A stretch of DNA of 64,000 nt, from contig NZ_JACHEG010000004.1 of the NCBI RefSeq assembly GCF_014201355.1, positions 1 to 64,000 on the forward strand, in the 5' to 3' direction. The notes below the pieces were generated by a model. The model did no database searches. It worked only from the letters and a program-made list of their open reading frames with translations, and had not been told where the DNA came from. Shown piece after piece: positions 51,216-59,670 of the stretch; the stretch's first letter is position 1, and each line of letters starts with the position of its first letter. The position numbers and the translations under genes were made by a program. The DNA is from Aliirhizobium wenxiniae (GTDB taxonomy: Bacteria > Pseudomonadota > Alphaproteobacteria > Rhizobiales > Rhizobiaceae).

Positions 51216-52055
51216 CTAACGGATACCGACCCTCAGGAACGCCTGAACGAACTGCCGTTGGAATATCAGGAAGGCGATCATCAGAGGCGCGATCACCATG
51301 ACCGTGGCAGCGCTGATCGTCGAGATGTTGACGCTGCTTTCCGGCGCTCCAAACAGGGAGAGGCCTACAGTCACCGGACGTGTGTCGGGGGAGTTGGTGA
51401 CGATCAGCGGCCAGAGAAAGTTGTTCCAGTGGGTGGCGACCGAGACCAGTGCATAGGCGAGATAGGTCGGTTTTGCGGCCGGCACATAGACGCGCCAGAG
51501 CACGCCGAGCCAGGTGCAGCCCTCGATGCGCGCCGCTTCCTCAAGCTCCACGGGAACCGATTTGAACGCCTGGCGCAGCAGGAAGATGCCGAAGGCCGAG
51601 GCAATATAGGGCAAGCCCATGCCGGCGATCGTATCGAACAGGCCAAGCCGTGAAACCATGGCATAGTTCTCGACGATCAGCACTTCCGGCAGGATGAAAA
51701 GCTGCAGCAGCACCAGCACGAAGACGAATTCGCGGCCGAAGAAATCAAACCGTGCAAACGCATAGCCGGCAAGTGTGCAGAAAATGAACTGGCCGATCAG
51801 AGTGAAAGTGACGAGAAACAGCGTGTTGCGAAAATAGATCGCCCAGGGTGCCGCGTCCCAGGCGCTGCGGTAATTTTCCAGTGTCAGGCGAACCTCACCG
51901 GAGAAATTCAGCGCTTGGCCGGATGGCGTGAGCGACGCCCAGATGGCGAAAAGCAGTGGCGCGACCCAGATCAGCGCAAGCAGCCAGGCGCCCGCGGTGT
52001 CGAGAAGAGGGGCAATGCGAATGGTCCGGCGTAGCGTTATGGCGGAACTGGTCAT
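51216..52055 (-). CDS. Sugar-type ABC transporter permease (MalG/UgpE family)
   Basis: 279 residues, six helices, ATPase-contact EAA loop LEEAARIEGCTWLGVLWRVYVPAAKP. N-terminal LLDTAGAWLLALIWVAPLLFAIW and FARFDFFGREFVFVLVLLQLFILPE are typical of the UgpE/LacG group. Its ATG overlaps the stop of the upstream permease by four bases. Last gene of the DeoR-ATPase-binding protein-permease-permease operon. Confidence 0.93.
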   Translation of the reverse strand: MTSSAITLRRTIRIAPLLDTAGAWLLALIWVAPLLFAIWASLTPSGQALNFSGEVRLTLENYRSAWDAAPWAIYFRNTLFLVTFTLIGQFIFCTLAGYAFARFDFFGREFVFVLVLLQLFILPEVLIVENYAMVSRLGLFDTIAGMGLPYIASAFGIFLLRQAFKSVPVELEEAARIEGCTWLGVLWRVYVPAAKPTYLAYALVSVATHWNNFLWPLIVTNSPDTRPVTVGLSLFGAPESSVNISTISAATVMVIAPLMIAFLIFQRQFVQAFLRVGIR

Positions 52056-52993
52056 CGATAGTGGATCCGCTTGTCGAGAACACGAAACTGGAAGATGGCG
52101 ACGGCACCGAGGAAGAGCAGGATCAGCACGGTCATTGCCGCTGCATGTGGCCGGTCGAAATAGGCGAAGGCCATTTCCCAGATCCAGTAGAGGATGAGCT
52201 TGGTCGCGTTGTTCGGTCCGCCCTTGGTAAGGATGAACAGGTGATCGATCAGCTTGACCGAGTTGATCAGCGCATTGATGAAGACGAAGGCGGTAGTCGG
52301 CATCAGGAGGGGGATCAGCACGCGGCGCGCATAGGTGAAGCGCCCCGCCCCTTCGATCGCGGAGGCTTCCTTGAAATCGGGCGGAATGGTCTGAAGGGCG
52401 GCAAGGTAGAAGATCATGAAGAAGCCGGCTTCCTTCCAGATCGTCACGACGATGACGGACCAGAGCGCCGTCTGCGGCTGGCCGAGCCAGTTGACGGGTG
52501 GCAGGCCGAAAAGCCCGGTTATGCTGTCGATAACACCGAGGCCGGGCGTGTAGAAAAACAGCCAGATATTGGCGGCGGCGATCATCGGCAGCATGGTGGG
52601 GGTGAAATAGGCGCCGCGTACGACACCGCGCAGAGGAATGCTGGCATTGGCCCAGAGCGCCATGGCAAGCGCGATGGCGATCGAAAAGGGAATGGTGATG
52701 CCGGCGTAAAGCGCATTGTTCCAGACCACGGTCCAGAAGGCAGGATCGTGGATAAGGCTTGTGTAGTTGTCGAGGCCATTGAATGCGGACGGGCGGCGAA
52801 CGGTGCCTTTGGAGTAAAAGCTCGCCCAGAGCGTGGTGACTGTCGGAATCAAGGCGAAGATGGTGAGCAGGATGAGCGCGGGTGCGGCGAGCATCCAGCC
52901 GTAGAGCGATTGCCTGCGGCGCTGGTAAAGGGCGATCTGATCCATGGTGAAACCCGGCGGAGCGTCTTGGGAGCTACCGCTCGCGGCAGCCAT
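52052..52993 (-). CDS. Sugar-type ABC transporter permease (MalF/UgpA family)
   Basis: 313 residues from the ATG at 52993; an ATG at 52945 (MDQIALYQRR) is also possible, and neither has a strong ribosome site. Helices start at WMLAAPALILLTIFALIPTV; the EAA loop is FKEASAIEGAGRFTYARRVLIPLL, and FILTKGGPNNATKLILYWIW is the usual C-terminal signature. Works with the MalG-like permease next to it. Confidence 0.92.
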   Translation of the reverse strand: MAAASGSSQDAPPGFTMDQIALYQRRRQSLYGWMLAAPALILLTIFALIPTVTTLWASFYSKGTVRRPSAFNGLDNYTSLIHDPAFWTVVWNNALYAGITIPFSIAIALAMALWANASIPLRGVVRGAYFTPTMLPMIAAANIWLFFYTPGLGVIDSITGLFGLPPVNWLGQPQTALWSVIVVTIWKEAGFFMIFYLAALQTIPPDFKEASAIEGAGRFTYARRVLIPLLMPTTAFVFINALINSVKLIDHLFILTKGGPNNATKLILYWIWEMAFAYFDRPHAAAMTVLILLFLGAVAIFQFRVLDKRIHYR

Positions 52994-53000
52994 TGGGGAA

Positions 53001-53029
53001 TGATCGGGGCGGATGATCCGCCCCGATCA
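53001..53029 (-). other. Strong hairpin between binding-protein and permease genes
   Basis: TGATCGGGGCGGA/TCCGCCCCGATCA is a perfect 13-bp stem with a 3-base loop, nine bases after the binding-protein stop. Such intercistronic stems commonly raise binding-protein mRNA over permease mRNA. Confidence 0.7.
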
Positions 53030-53037
53030 GATGTTGC

Positions 53038-54306
53038 TTATTCCTGGTAGGGCTTCAGCAGGGTGTCGGCGGTTGCCTGAGCTTCCTTCAGGGCGTCCGC
53101 AGCGCTCTTGGTGCCGGTCAACGTCGCCTGGACGGCGTTGTTGAGGGCTTCACGAACGCGAGCGGTTTCCCAGGTGGAGAACTCGGCGATGGCAACCTTC
53201 AACTGGTCACGGGCGACGAGAGCCTGTGGGAATTCCTTGCCATAGGCCTCGAGCTTCGGCGTTTCGTAGGATGCCTGGCTGACGCCGACATAACCGGTCG
53301 TGATCGACCATTCGGCAGCGCGGTCCGGAGCAGTCATGTAGCGGATCAGCTTCAGCGAAGCGGCACGCTCCTCGTCGGTGGCCTTCTTGAACAGGTAGAA
53401 ATTGCCGCCGCCGGTCGGCGAACCCGGCTGCTTGTTAGCCGGCAGTTCGGCGACGCCGAAGTCGAACTTGGCTTCGTTCTTGACGGCGGTGAGGTTGCCC
53501 GTCGTGTGCCACATCATGGCGGTCTGGCCCTGAACGAAGGCCTGGCGCAGCGTGCCCCACTCGACGAGGCCTTCCGGCGAGATCTTGTGCTCGGTCGTCA
53601 GCGAGCGCCAGAAGGAAAGCGCGTCGATCACATCCGGATCATCGAAATGAACCTTGGTGCCGTTGTCGCTCATCAGTTCCTTGCCGTTCTGGATGGCGAA
53701 GCACTGCAGCATCCAATAGGCATAACCGGTGCCGGGAACCATCAGGCCATACTGGCCGTCCTTGGTGAGCTTCTTGCCGGCGTCGATCATTTCCTGCCAG
53801 GTTTTCGGTGCCTTCTCAGGATCAAGGCCGGCCTGACGGAACATGTCCTTGTTGTAGTACATGACGATCGTCGAGCGCTGGAACGGGATGCCCCAGGTCT
53901 TGTCCTCGATGCGGCCATTGGCCATCAGCGCCGGGTAGAAGCTGGAGAGCCACTGCTTTTCCTCGTCGGTCTTCACCACGTCCTCGAACGGAACGATGAG
54001 GTCCTGTTCCATCAGGTCGTAGGCGTCGATCGAGAACAGCACGGAAAGCTGGGCCGGCTGGCCGCTCTGGATGGCAGACAGCGCACGCACGCGGGTATCG
54101 TCATAATTGCCGGCATAAACGGCCTTGACCTTGATCTCCGGGTTTTCCTTTTCAAAACCGTCGATCATGCCGTCGATGACCTTGGTCAGCGGGCCGCCGA
54201 CCGAGACCGGGTAATACATGGTGAGTTCGGTCTGGGAAAAGGCAGGCATGGCGGTGGCGGCAAGAAGGCCGGCCGACATGACGGCAGCAGTCATAAAGTT
54301 TTTCAC
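53038..54306 (-). CDS. Sugar-type ABC transporter substrate-binding protein (family 1, UgpB-like)
   Basis: 422 residues with a signal peptide (to about residue 25, AATAMPAFSQ). UgpB-like landmarks: LTMYYPVSVGGPLTKVIDGMI, VYAGNYDDTRVRALSAIQSG, PFQRSTIVMYYNKDMFRQAG, TWQEMIDAGKKL and GGGNFYLFKKATDEE. UgpB binds glycerol-3-phosphate, but the close group includes many unknown sugar and polyol receptors; with a DeoR repressor instead of a Pho box, an uncharged or phosphorylated polyol is equally likely. Confidence 0.9.
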   Translation of the reverse strand: MKNFMTAAVMSAGLLAATAMPAFSQTELTMYYPVSVGGPLTKVIDGMIDGFEKENPEIKVKAVYAGNYDDTRVRALSAIQSGQPAQLSVLFSIDAYDLMEQDLIVPFEDVVKTDEEKQWLSSFYPALMANGRIEDKTWGIPFQRSTIVMYYNKDMFRQAGLDPEKAPKTWQEMIDAGKKLTKDGQYGLMVPGTGYAYWMLQCFAIQNGKELMSDNGTKVHFDDPDVIDALSFWRSLTTEHKISPEGLVEWGTLRQAFVQGQTAMMWHTTGNLTAVKNEAKFDFGVAELPANKQPGSPTGGGNFYLFKKATDEERAASLKLIRYMTAPDRAAEWSITTGYVGVSQASYETPKLEAYGKEFPQALVARDQLKVAIAEFSTWETARVREALNNAVQATLTGTKSAADALKEAQATADTLLKPYQE

Positions 54307-54355
54307 GACAAGTTCCTTCCATCAATGGATAACAGGATTAAGCAGGCATAAAGGG

Positions 54356-55447
54356 TCAGACGGCTGCGGGCTGGCTGACCAATTCAGACGAGGTCTGATC
54401 GGAGCTGAGCGTAATTCGCTTGCCGCTTTCACGATCGAACCAATGAGGGGATGCGGGTGACCAGCCGAGCGAAACGCGCTGTCCGGCTGCCCTTTCGTCG
54501 CGGCCGGGCAGGCGCGCGATGAGCGGCGGTGCTCCGTCGACGGCGAGATAGACATAGGTCTCCGCGCCGAGGAATTCGCTGGAAACGATGGTGGCGGCAA
54601 GTGGGCCGCGACCTTCGGGCATCAGCTCGATATCTTCGGCACGAAGACCGAGCTGCAGCTCCGAAACCCTGGCGGAGGAAGGCAGGAACTGGTGCGGGAG
54701 AGCCGCTGCCGGGATGAGCGTCATGGCCGGGCTGCCGATGAAGCTCGCGGTGAAAGCGGTGGCCGGCTGTTCGTACAGTTCGGCGGGCGGCCCCATATGT
54801 TCGACGCGGCCCTTCTGCAGAAGCACGATCTGATCGGCCATGCCCATGGCTTCCGTCTGGTCGTGGGTGACGTAGACGACCGTCATGCCAAGCCGCCGTT
54901 GCAGGGCGCGAATTTCCTGCCGGACGGAATGACGAAGTTTGGCGTCGAGGTTCGAAAGCGGTTCGTCCATCAGACAGAGCGGATGGTCGGCCACAATCGC
55001 GCGGGCCAAGGCCACGCGCTGCCGCTGGCCGCCGGAAAGCTGGCCGGGCTTGCGATCACCAAGGCCTTCAAGCCCGGTCAGCGCCAAAGCCTCCGCGAGC
55101 CGCTTGTCACGCTCTTTCCTGGCAACGCCACGCACGCGCAGACCGAAGACGACATTTTCGGCGACATCGAGATGCGGAAACAGGGCATAGGACTGAAAAA
55201 CCATGGAAAGGCCGCGCTCGGATGGGCCTGCAGCCGTGACGTCGCGCCCGCCGATTTCGATCCGGCCGCGATCCGGCGTTTCCAGCCCGGCGATCAGCCT
55301 CAGCGTCGTCGACTTGCCGCAACCGGATGGGCCAAGTAAGACGGTGAAACTGCCCTTGGCGATGTCGATCGACAGATTGTCCACCCCACCGCCGCCGTCG
55401 AAGGTGCGGGTGACGTTTTTCAAGCGGACGAATGGCTGGGCGCTCAT
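54356..55447 (-). CDS. Sugar-type ABC transporter ATP-binding protein (UgpC/MalK family)
   Basis: 363 residues. Walker [11 protein letters not shown]-loop [14 protein letters not shown], signature [14 protein letters not shown], Walker [18 protein letters not shown] and the C-terminal TOBE/MalK domain ([28 protein letters not shown]). Its start overlaps the DeoR gene's stop by four bases. It energises the permeases at 51216-52993. Confidence 0.94.
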   Translation of the reverse strand: MSAQPFVRLKNVTRTFDGGGGVDNLSIDIAKGSFTVLLGPSGCGKSTTLRLIAGLETPDRGRIEIGGRDVTAAGPSERGLSMVFQSYALFPHLDVAENVVFGLRVRGVARKERDKRLAEALALTGLEGLGDRKPGQLSGGQRQRVALARAIVADHPLCLMDEPLSNLDAKLRHSVRQEIRALQRRLGMTVVYVTHDQTEAMGMADQIVLLQKGRVEHMGPPAELYEQPATAFTASFIGSPAMTLIPAAALPHQFLPSSARVSELQLGLRAEDIELMPEGRGPLAATIVSSEFLGAETYVYLAVDGAPPLIARLPGRDERAAGQRVSLGWSPASPHWFDRESGKRITLSSDQTSSELVSQPAAV

Positions 55448-56247
55448 ATCGCAATCTCTCCGGCAATACGGATTTTATCGGCAATCGCGGCTTCGGCAGG
55501 CCGCGGATGGGCTGCAAGATCCGGCAGGCTGTCGAGCACGATCATGTCGGGATCGGCGAGGCCACCACCGCTGGCAGGGGCAAGCCGCCCGAATTTGCTG
55601 CTATCGGCAACCAGAACCGAAAGCCTGCAGCTTTCCAGAATGGCCATGCGCGCAAGGACTTCTGTACGGTCAAAATCGACGAATGTTCCGTCAGGCTCGA
55701 TGCCACCGACGCCGAAGACGCCGAAGTCGACGCGGTAACTGCGATACATTTCCTCGACCTGCGGCCCCAGGAAATCGAGATCAGGCAGCCGCATCACGCC
55801 GCCGGGCATGACGATCCTGTTGGACGGATTGGCGCTGAGCGCCACCGCGACATTGACGTTGTTGGTGACGATGGTGAGATCTTCGTGGTTGACCATGGCC
55901 CGTGCGACGAATTCGGGCGTCGTGCCGATGCCGAAGGCAACCGAGGCGTGATTGGGAATCTGGCTTGCGACATAGGCGCCGATCGCCTGTTTGGCGGCCA
56001 GATTGCTGATGCGACGCGAACCATAGGGCAGGTTGACCGCCGGCGAATCCACATATTCGGCGCCGCCATGCTTGCGGCGCAGCAGATTTGCGTCGCACAG
56101 ACCGTTCACATCGCGTCTTATCGTCTGCGGCGTGACGGCGAAATGTTCGGCCAGTTTCTCCACGGGGGTGAACCCGTTGACCCGGACAAGGTCGACAATT
56201 TCCTGCTGGCGCGGCGTTATGCTTGGCATGTTCATCCGAATGTTCAT
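55444..56247 (-). CDS. DeoR/GlpR-family transcriptional regulator
   Basis: 267 residues from the ATG at 56247 (a downstream ATG at 56229, read as MPSITPRQQE, is possible). Helix-turn-helix GFTPVEKLAEHFAVTPQTIRRDV; DeoRC domain with VAFGIGTTPEFVARAM, VTNNVNVAVALS and VLVADSSKFGRLAP. First gene of the ABC transporter operon, so it most likely represses its own transcript, induced by a sugar phosphate. A GTTCA-N2-TGAAC dyad overlaps its start codon. Confidence 0.9.
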   Translation of the reverse strand: MNIRMNMPSITPRQQEIVDLVRVNGFTPVEKLAEHFAVTPQTIRRDVNGLCDANLLRRKHGGAEYVDSPAVNLPYGSRRISNLAAKQAIGAYVASQIPNHASVAFGIGTTPEFVARAMVNHEDLTIVTNNVNVAVALSANPSNRIVMPGGVMRLPDLDFLGPQVEEMYRSYRVDFGVFGVGGIEPDGTFVDFDRTEVLARMAILESCRLSVLVADSSKFGRLAPASGGGLADPDMIVLDSLPDLAAHPRPAEAAIADKIRIAGEIAI

Positions 56248-56253
56248 TTGAAC
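56242..56253. promoter_or_regulatory. Candidate DeoR operator 1
   Basis: GTTCATTTGAAC, a perfect 5+2+5 dyad overlapping the start codon of the DeoR-family gene. TGTTCAT is also repeated at 56229-56235 and 56241-56247. Confidence 0.5.
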
Positions 56254-56304
56254 TTTCAGGACGAATATCTGCGGTTTGTGACGCGCTCATTTCGGTTTTG
56301 TGAC

Positions 56305-56316
56305 GTTCAAGTGAAT
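56305..56316. promoter_or_regulatory. Candidate DeoR operator 2
   Basis: GTTCAAGTGAAT within the longer dyad ACGTTCAAGTGAATGT, centred 63 bp (six helical turns) from operator 1. Confidence 0.5.
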
Positions 56317-56507
56317 GTCGTGACAGGTTGTCAGTATCGCGGCGTGCACCTGTGTCTCAGGTGGCGCGTCAGCGCGATCGCAGATGGGAATCCGTAGAGA
56401 GCTCGGCGGCCGTGCCCAAACAGAAAAGAGAAGACAGCGTATGACGCGCCGGGGACGGACCCGCAATCCTCGTTGGCTTTGCCCTGCGGCTCGGCTAGAA
56501 CATTTGC

Positions 56508-56678
56508 ATGAGCGATAATGTCATCAAGTTCAAACGACCCGAACAACCGAAGCCGCCGCGCCAGACGCCGCCGTGGCTGAAGCGCGTTCTTACCATTCTG
56601 ACCGTGATCGCCGCGTTCGCCGCGATCTATGCCTATTTCAGCCTGACGGGCGCGCCGCCGCAGGGTGTTCCGGGATAG
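56508..56678 (+). CDS. Small single-pass membrane protein of unknown function
   Basis: 56 residues. Charged, proline-rich N-terminal part (MSDNVIKFKRPEQPKPPRQT, then PPWLKR) and one membrane helix (VLTILTVIAAFAAIYAYFSL), ending GAPPQGVPG. The N-in topology is predicted from the positive charges. No strong ribosome site is visible, but the codon pattern and amphipathic layout are gene-like and such short proteins are common in rhizobia. It converges on the M24 gene, ending six bases before that gene's stop. Confidence 0.65.
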   Translation: MSDNVIKFKRPEQPKPPRQTPPWLKRVLTILTVIAAFAAIYAYFSLTGAPPQGVPG

Positions 56679-56684
56679 GTCGGC

Positions 56685-57815
56685 TTACTTGACGAAGAGC
56701 TGCCTCGGGAAATTGGTCAGTTTTTCGTAACCGGTTTCGGTGATCGTTATGGTTTCCGACATGCCGAAACCGCGGGCCAGCACATAGGTGTGGAAGGTCT
56801 GGCCGGGCTCGAAGACCCAGGTGCTGTTTTCGGCCGATTCCAGCGGTTCGCCGCCATTCGGTTGCAGAAGCAAGCCGACGGAATAGAAGGTCTTGTTCGT
56901 GTAGGTTTCGCGCAGGCCTGCCGAAAGCACGCCGTCGCGGTAGATCGCATCGGGTACGCGCACCGAAACGCCCGGCTTTACCTCGCGAATGGCGGCATCC
57001 TGAATGGCGATCAGCTGTTCGACGACCTTGTAATCGTCATCCTGAACCGGTCCGACCCGGATCGGGCGCATGAAACGGGCGTGGTAGTGTTTGACGTTCG
57101 GCGTCGTCTCGATCTGGACGATATCGCCGGCTTCGAGCACCCGGTCGGAATAACCGCCATGCAGGTGGAAGGCGCGCTCGCCGGATGACATGACGCCCGG
57201 ACCCGGCAGGTCGGAGCCGGCGCGGATCATTGCGGCGCAGACTTCGGCTGCCATTTCGCGCTCGCTGACGCCGACTGCGGCACTGTCGATCGCCGCCTGC
57301 ATGCCGGCTTCGGCGGCCTTTGCCGCGCGGCGCTGATAGGCGATTTCGGCAGGCGACTTGATGAGGCGCATCTGCGGCGTCATGGCGCTTTCGTCCTGCC
57401 AGACGATGCCGGGCAGAGCCGATTTCAGATATTCGTAACGGCCGGCCGAAAGCGGCCATGCGGAAAGCTCGATGCCGAGCTTGGCACTTTTGCCGATACG
57501 GCTTTCGATGGCGGAGGCGGCAACGGCCATGCGGTCGTCGCTATCGCTCCACATGACCCGGTCGGAGAAGACACAGGTGCTGTCGAGATAATATTCCTCG
57601 ACGTCACGGCAGAACAGGGTCGGCTCGCCTTCTGCCGGGATGATGGCGAATTGCAGCGTGCCATAGGCACGGGTGAAATAACCGGTGAGCCAGGTCACGG
57701 TTTCCGGCAGGAAGGCGACGAGGCCATCGAGCTGTTTTTTCTTCAACTCGGCCTGGACGCGGGAGAGGCGGGACAGGAATTCTGCGCGTTCGAACCAGTA
57801 GGCGGGCGTAACCAT
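56685..57815 (-). CDS. M24-family protein, creatinase/Xaa-Pro-peptidase-like, metal ligands incomplete
   Basis: 376 residues from the ATG at 57815, with GAGGAAG upstream. N-terminal creatinase domain (FLSRLSRVQAELKKKQLDGLVAF), then the pita-bread domain. Relative to aminopeptidase P, the first metal Asp is Glu (GDIVQIETTP), the second is Ala (YHARFMRP), and the metal His position reads FYSVG, while the Glu of FEPGQTF and the Glu of MSETITITETG remain. A creatinase-like, metal-independent hydrolase is more likely than a peptidase. It lies 29 bases downstream of the glutamine amidotransferase gene. Confidence 0.82.
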   Translation of the reverse strand: MVTPAYWFERAEFLSRLSRVQAELKKKQLDGLVAFLPETVTWLTGYFTRAYGTLQFAIIPAEGEPTLFCRDVEEYYLDSTCVFSDRVMWSDSDDRMAVAASAIESRIGKSAKLGIELSAWPLSAGRYEYLKSALPGIVWQDESAMTPQMRLIKSPAEIAYQRRAAKAAEAGMQAAIDSAAVGVSEREMAAEVCAAMIRAGSDLPGPGVMSSGERAFHLHGGYSDRVLEAGDIVQIETTPNVKHYHARFMRPIRVGPVQDDDYKVVEQLIAIQDAAIREVKPGVSVRVPDAIYRDGVLSAGLRETYTNKTFYSVGLLLQPNGGEPLESAENSTWVFEPGQTFHTYVLARGFGMSETITITETGYEKLTNFPRQLFVK

Positions 57816-57844
57816 CGTTCTTCCTCGATCGGGATTTTCTGAAA

Positions 57845-58546
57845 TCAGGCGTTCTGGACCAGTTCCGCAAAGCGGGTCAGCATGGTCTTGGCCTCGGCAG
57901 CCTCGTGGGCCTGGGCCTTCAGGTCGTCGATATCGGCGCCGTCGAGCGTCATCCGTTCGCGGTTTTCCTCGAACCACATGATAGCCTGCGCCTTGGTGAC
58001 TTCCGGATGGCCCTGGATGCCCCAGATATCCTTGTCCTTGTAGCGCCAGATATGGTTGGGGCAGTCGTCGGAATAGGCAAGGATGGTCATGTCCGGATGG
58101 GCGGCCTTCACCTCGTCATTGTGCCAGACGAACATATAGGCGCTGTCGACCAGATCACGGCAGAGCTTGTCGGTGCGGGCGGCTTCGGTGAGCGGCAGGT
58201 CCTTGTAGGCGATCTCGCATGAGGTGCGGCGGAACACCTGGTTACGGCCGCAAAGTGCTGACGCGAGGATCTGGCTGCCGAAGCAGATGCCGAGCATGGG
58301 GATTTCCAGTTCGGCCGCTTCGCGGATCAGATCGTGTTCGCGCAGGATGAAGGGCACATCCTCATAGGCGCCATGCGGGCTGCCGGAGAGAAAGATGCCG
58401 TCATAACCCTTCAGCGTTTCAGGGAACTGGCTGTCATAAGCCCAGTAACGATCGACCTTCAGACCCCAGGCTTCGAAGCGGTCGTCGAGCTTTGCGATGG
58501 ACTGAAACTTGCGGCCATTGCCGAGATAAAGAAGGCGTTTGCCCAT
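57845..58546 (-). CDS. Class I glutamine amidotransferase-like protein
   Basis: 233 residues from the ATG at 58546, with GGGGAA upstream. Triad residues: Cys88 in LGICFGSQ, His in WGIQGHPEV, and Glu two residues after it. The oxyanion strand is FLSGSPHGAYED. It is a stand-alone GATase1, similar in layout to GMP-synthase-like and gamma-glutamyl hydrolases. With a creatinase-like protein next to it and 5-oxoprolinase genes nearby, a gamma-glutamyl or amide substrate is plausible. Expressed divergently from pxpA, from a region with a strong dyad. Confidence 0.85.
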   Translation of the reverse strand: MGKRLLYLGNGRKFQSIAKLDDRFEAWGLKVDRYWAYDSQFPETLKGYDGIFLSGSPHGAYEDVPFILREHDLIREAAELEIPMLGICFGSQILASALCGRNQVFRRTSCEIAYKDLPLTEAARTDKLCRDLVDSAYMFVWHNDEVKAAHPDMTILAYSDDCPNHIWRYKDKDIWGIQGHPEVTKAQAIMWFEENRERMTLDGADIDDLKAQAHEAAEAKTMLTRFAELVQNA

Positions 58547-58570
58547 GTCATTCCCCATTTTCAAAATCAG

Positions 58571-58596
58571 CACACCAGTGGTATACCAACGGTGTG
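58571..58596. promoter_or_regulatory. 26-bp dyad with TGGTATACCA core (candidate GntR/FCD operator)
   Basis: CACACC, AG, TGGTATACCA (58579-58588), AC, GGTGTG: symmetric over 26 bp apart from two pairs. TGGTATACCA is the classic core of FadR-type operators. It sits between the divergent amidotransferase and pxpA genes; an FCD GntR regulator heads the partner operon at the right edge. Confidence 0.6.
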
Positions 58597-58693
58597 CATG
58601 GCGCAATCGGGAAATCATGGCAATCATCCGGCGCCGTGTTATGCATCTCACCGGACGGTCAAAACGAGGCCGGACGACCAAAAAGGGGGAACT

Positions 58694-59452
58694 ATGCGCA
58701 TCGATCTCAATTCAGATCTAGGCGAGGGTTTTGGCCCGTGGACGATGGGCGATGATGCGGCGATGCTCGATATCGTCAGTACCGCCAATATTGCCTGCGG
58801 TTTCCATGCGGGCGATCCCGACATCATGCGCGAGACGGTGCAACTGGCGAAGCAACGCGGCGTCGCGATCGGCGCGCATCCCGGCTATATGGACCTGATC
58901 GGTTTCGGCCGGCGGCGTCTGCCGGGATTGAGTTTGTCCGAAGTGGAGACGCTGGTTGCCTATCAGGTTGGGGCGCTTGCCGCCGTCGCCGCGCTCGAAG
59001 GCCATCGGATGACGCATGTGAAGACCCATGGCGCGCTCGGTAATGTCTGTGCCGATGATGATGACATGGCGCTTGCCGTCGGCCGGGCGATCAAGGCCGT
59101 CGATCCGAAGCTCGCCTTCATGGTGATGCCGGGAACGGCGACGGCGCGGGCGGCGGACGTGCTGGGCCTGACGCCGATCAACGAGATCTATGCCGACCGC
59201 ACCTATGCGGACACATTCAACCTTTCGCCGCGCTCGGAGCGGGGTTCGGTGATCCATGATCCGGAACTGCTGGTGAAACGGGTGATCGAGATGGTTTCGC
59301 AAGGCTGTCTGACCTCGACATCCGGCAAGCGGCTGGACGTGCCGATCGGATCGGTTTGCGTGCATGGCGACACGCCCGGTGCGGTGGGCATGGCGAGGCA
59401 GTTGCGGGAGGCGCTGGAAAAGGCCGGGTGGGTGATCGGGTCGTCGGCGTAG
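58694..59452 (+). CDS. pxpA: 5-oxoprolinase subunit A (LamB/YcsF family)
   Basis: 252 residues, with GGGGGA upstream of the ATG. Family signature at the N-terminus IDLNSDLGEGFGPW, then NIACGFHAGDP, GVAIGAHPGYMDLIGFGRR, HVKTHGALGN, and CVHGDTPGAV near the end. PxpA with PxpB and PxpC opens pyroglutamate to glutamate using ATP. Here it stands apart: pxpB and pxpC are on the other strand beyond a palindromic repeat. Confidence 0.93.
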   Translation: MRIDLNSDLGEGFGPWTMGDDAAMLDIVSTANIACGFHAGDPDIMRETVQLAKQRGVAIGAHPGYMDLIGFGRRRLPGLSLSEVETLVAYQVGALAAVAALEGHRMTHVKTHGALGNVCADDDDMALAVGRAIKAVDPKLAFMVMPGTATARAADVLGLTPINEIYADRTYADTFNLSPRSERGSVIHDPELLVKRVIEMVSQGCLTSTSGKRLDVPIGSVCVHGDTPGAVGMARQLREALEKAGWVIGSSA

Positions 59453-59523
59453 CGGCGGAGTGAAGAGGAGGGCACCGACGTGCTCACCCTTTCTCAGGTC
59501 GCTGCGGGACGAGCACCTCTCCG

Positions 59524-59630
59524 CCGTCATCCTCGGCCTTGTGCCGAGCATCTGCTGCCGTTCCAGCCAACTGCGACGTTGCAGTCTCGGCACTGTGGTT
59601 AGATCCTCGGGGCAAGCCCGAGGATGACGG
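59524..59630. repeat. 107-bp MITE-like element with 13-bp terminal inverted repeats
   Basis: CCGTCATCCTCGG (59524-59536) and CCGAGGATGACGG (59618-59630) are exact inverted ends; an inner CCTCGGG-GCAA-style hairpin adjoins the right end. Located between the converging pxpA and pxpC genes. Elements with this end sequence are frequent between genes in Rhizobiaceae. Confidence 0.6.
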
Positions 59631-59670
59631 CATTCCTTGAAGCAGGCTTGTCACAAGTTGCTTAGGGCGA

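Noticed and set aside
51956..53050. 364-codon open frame antisense to sugar permease genes
   Set aside because: Shadow of two permease genes; no family features.
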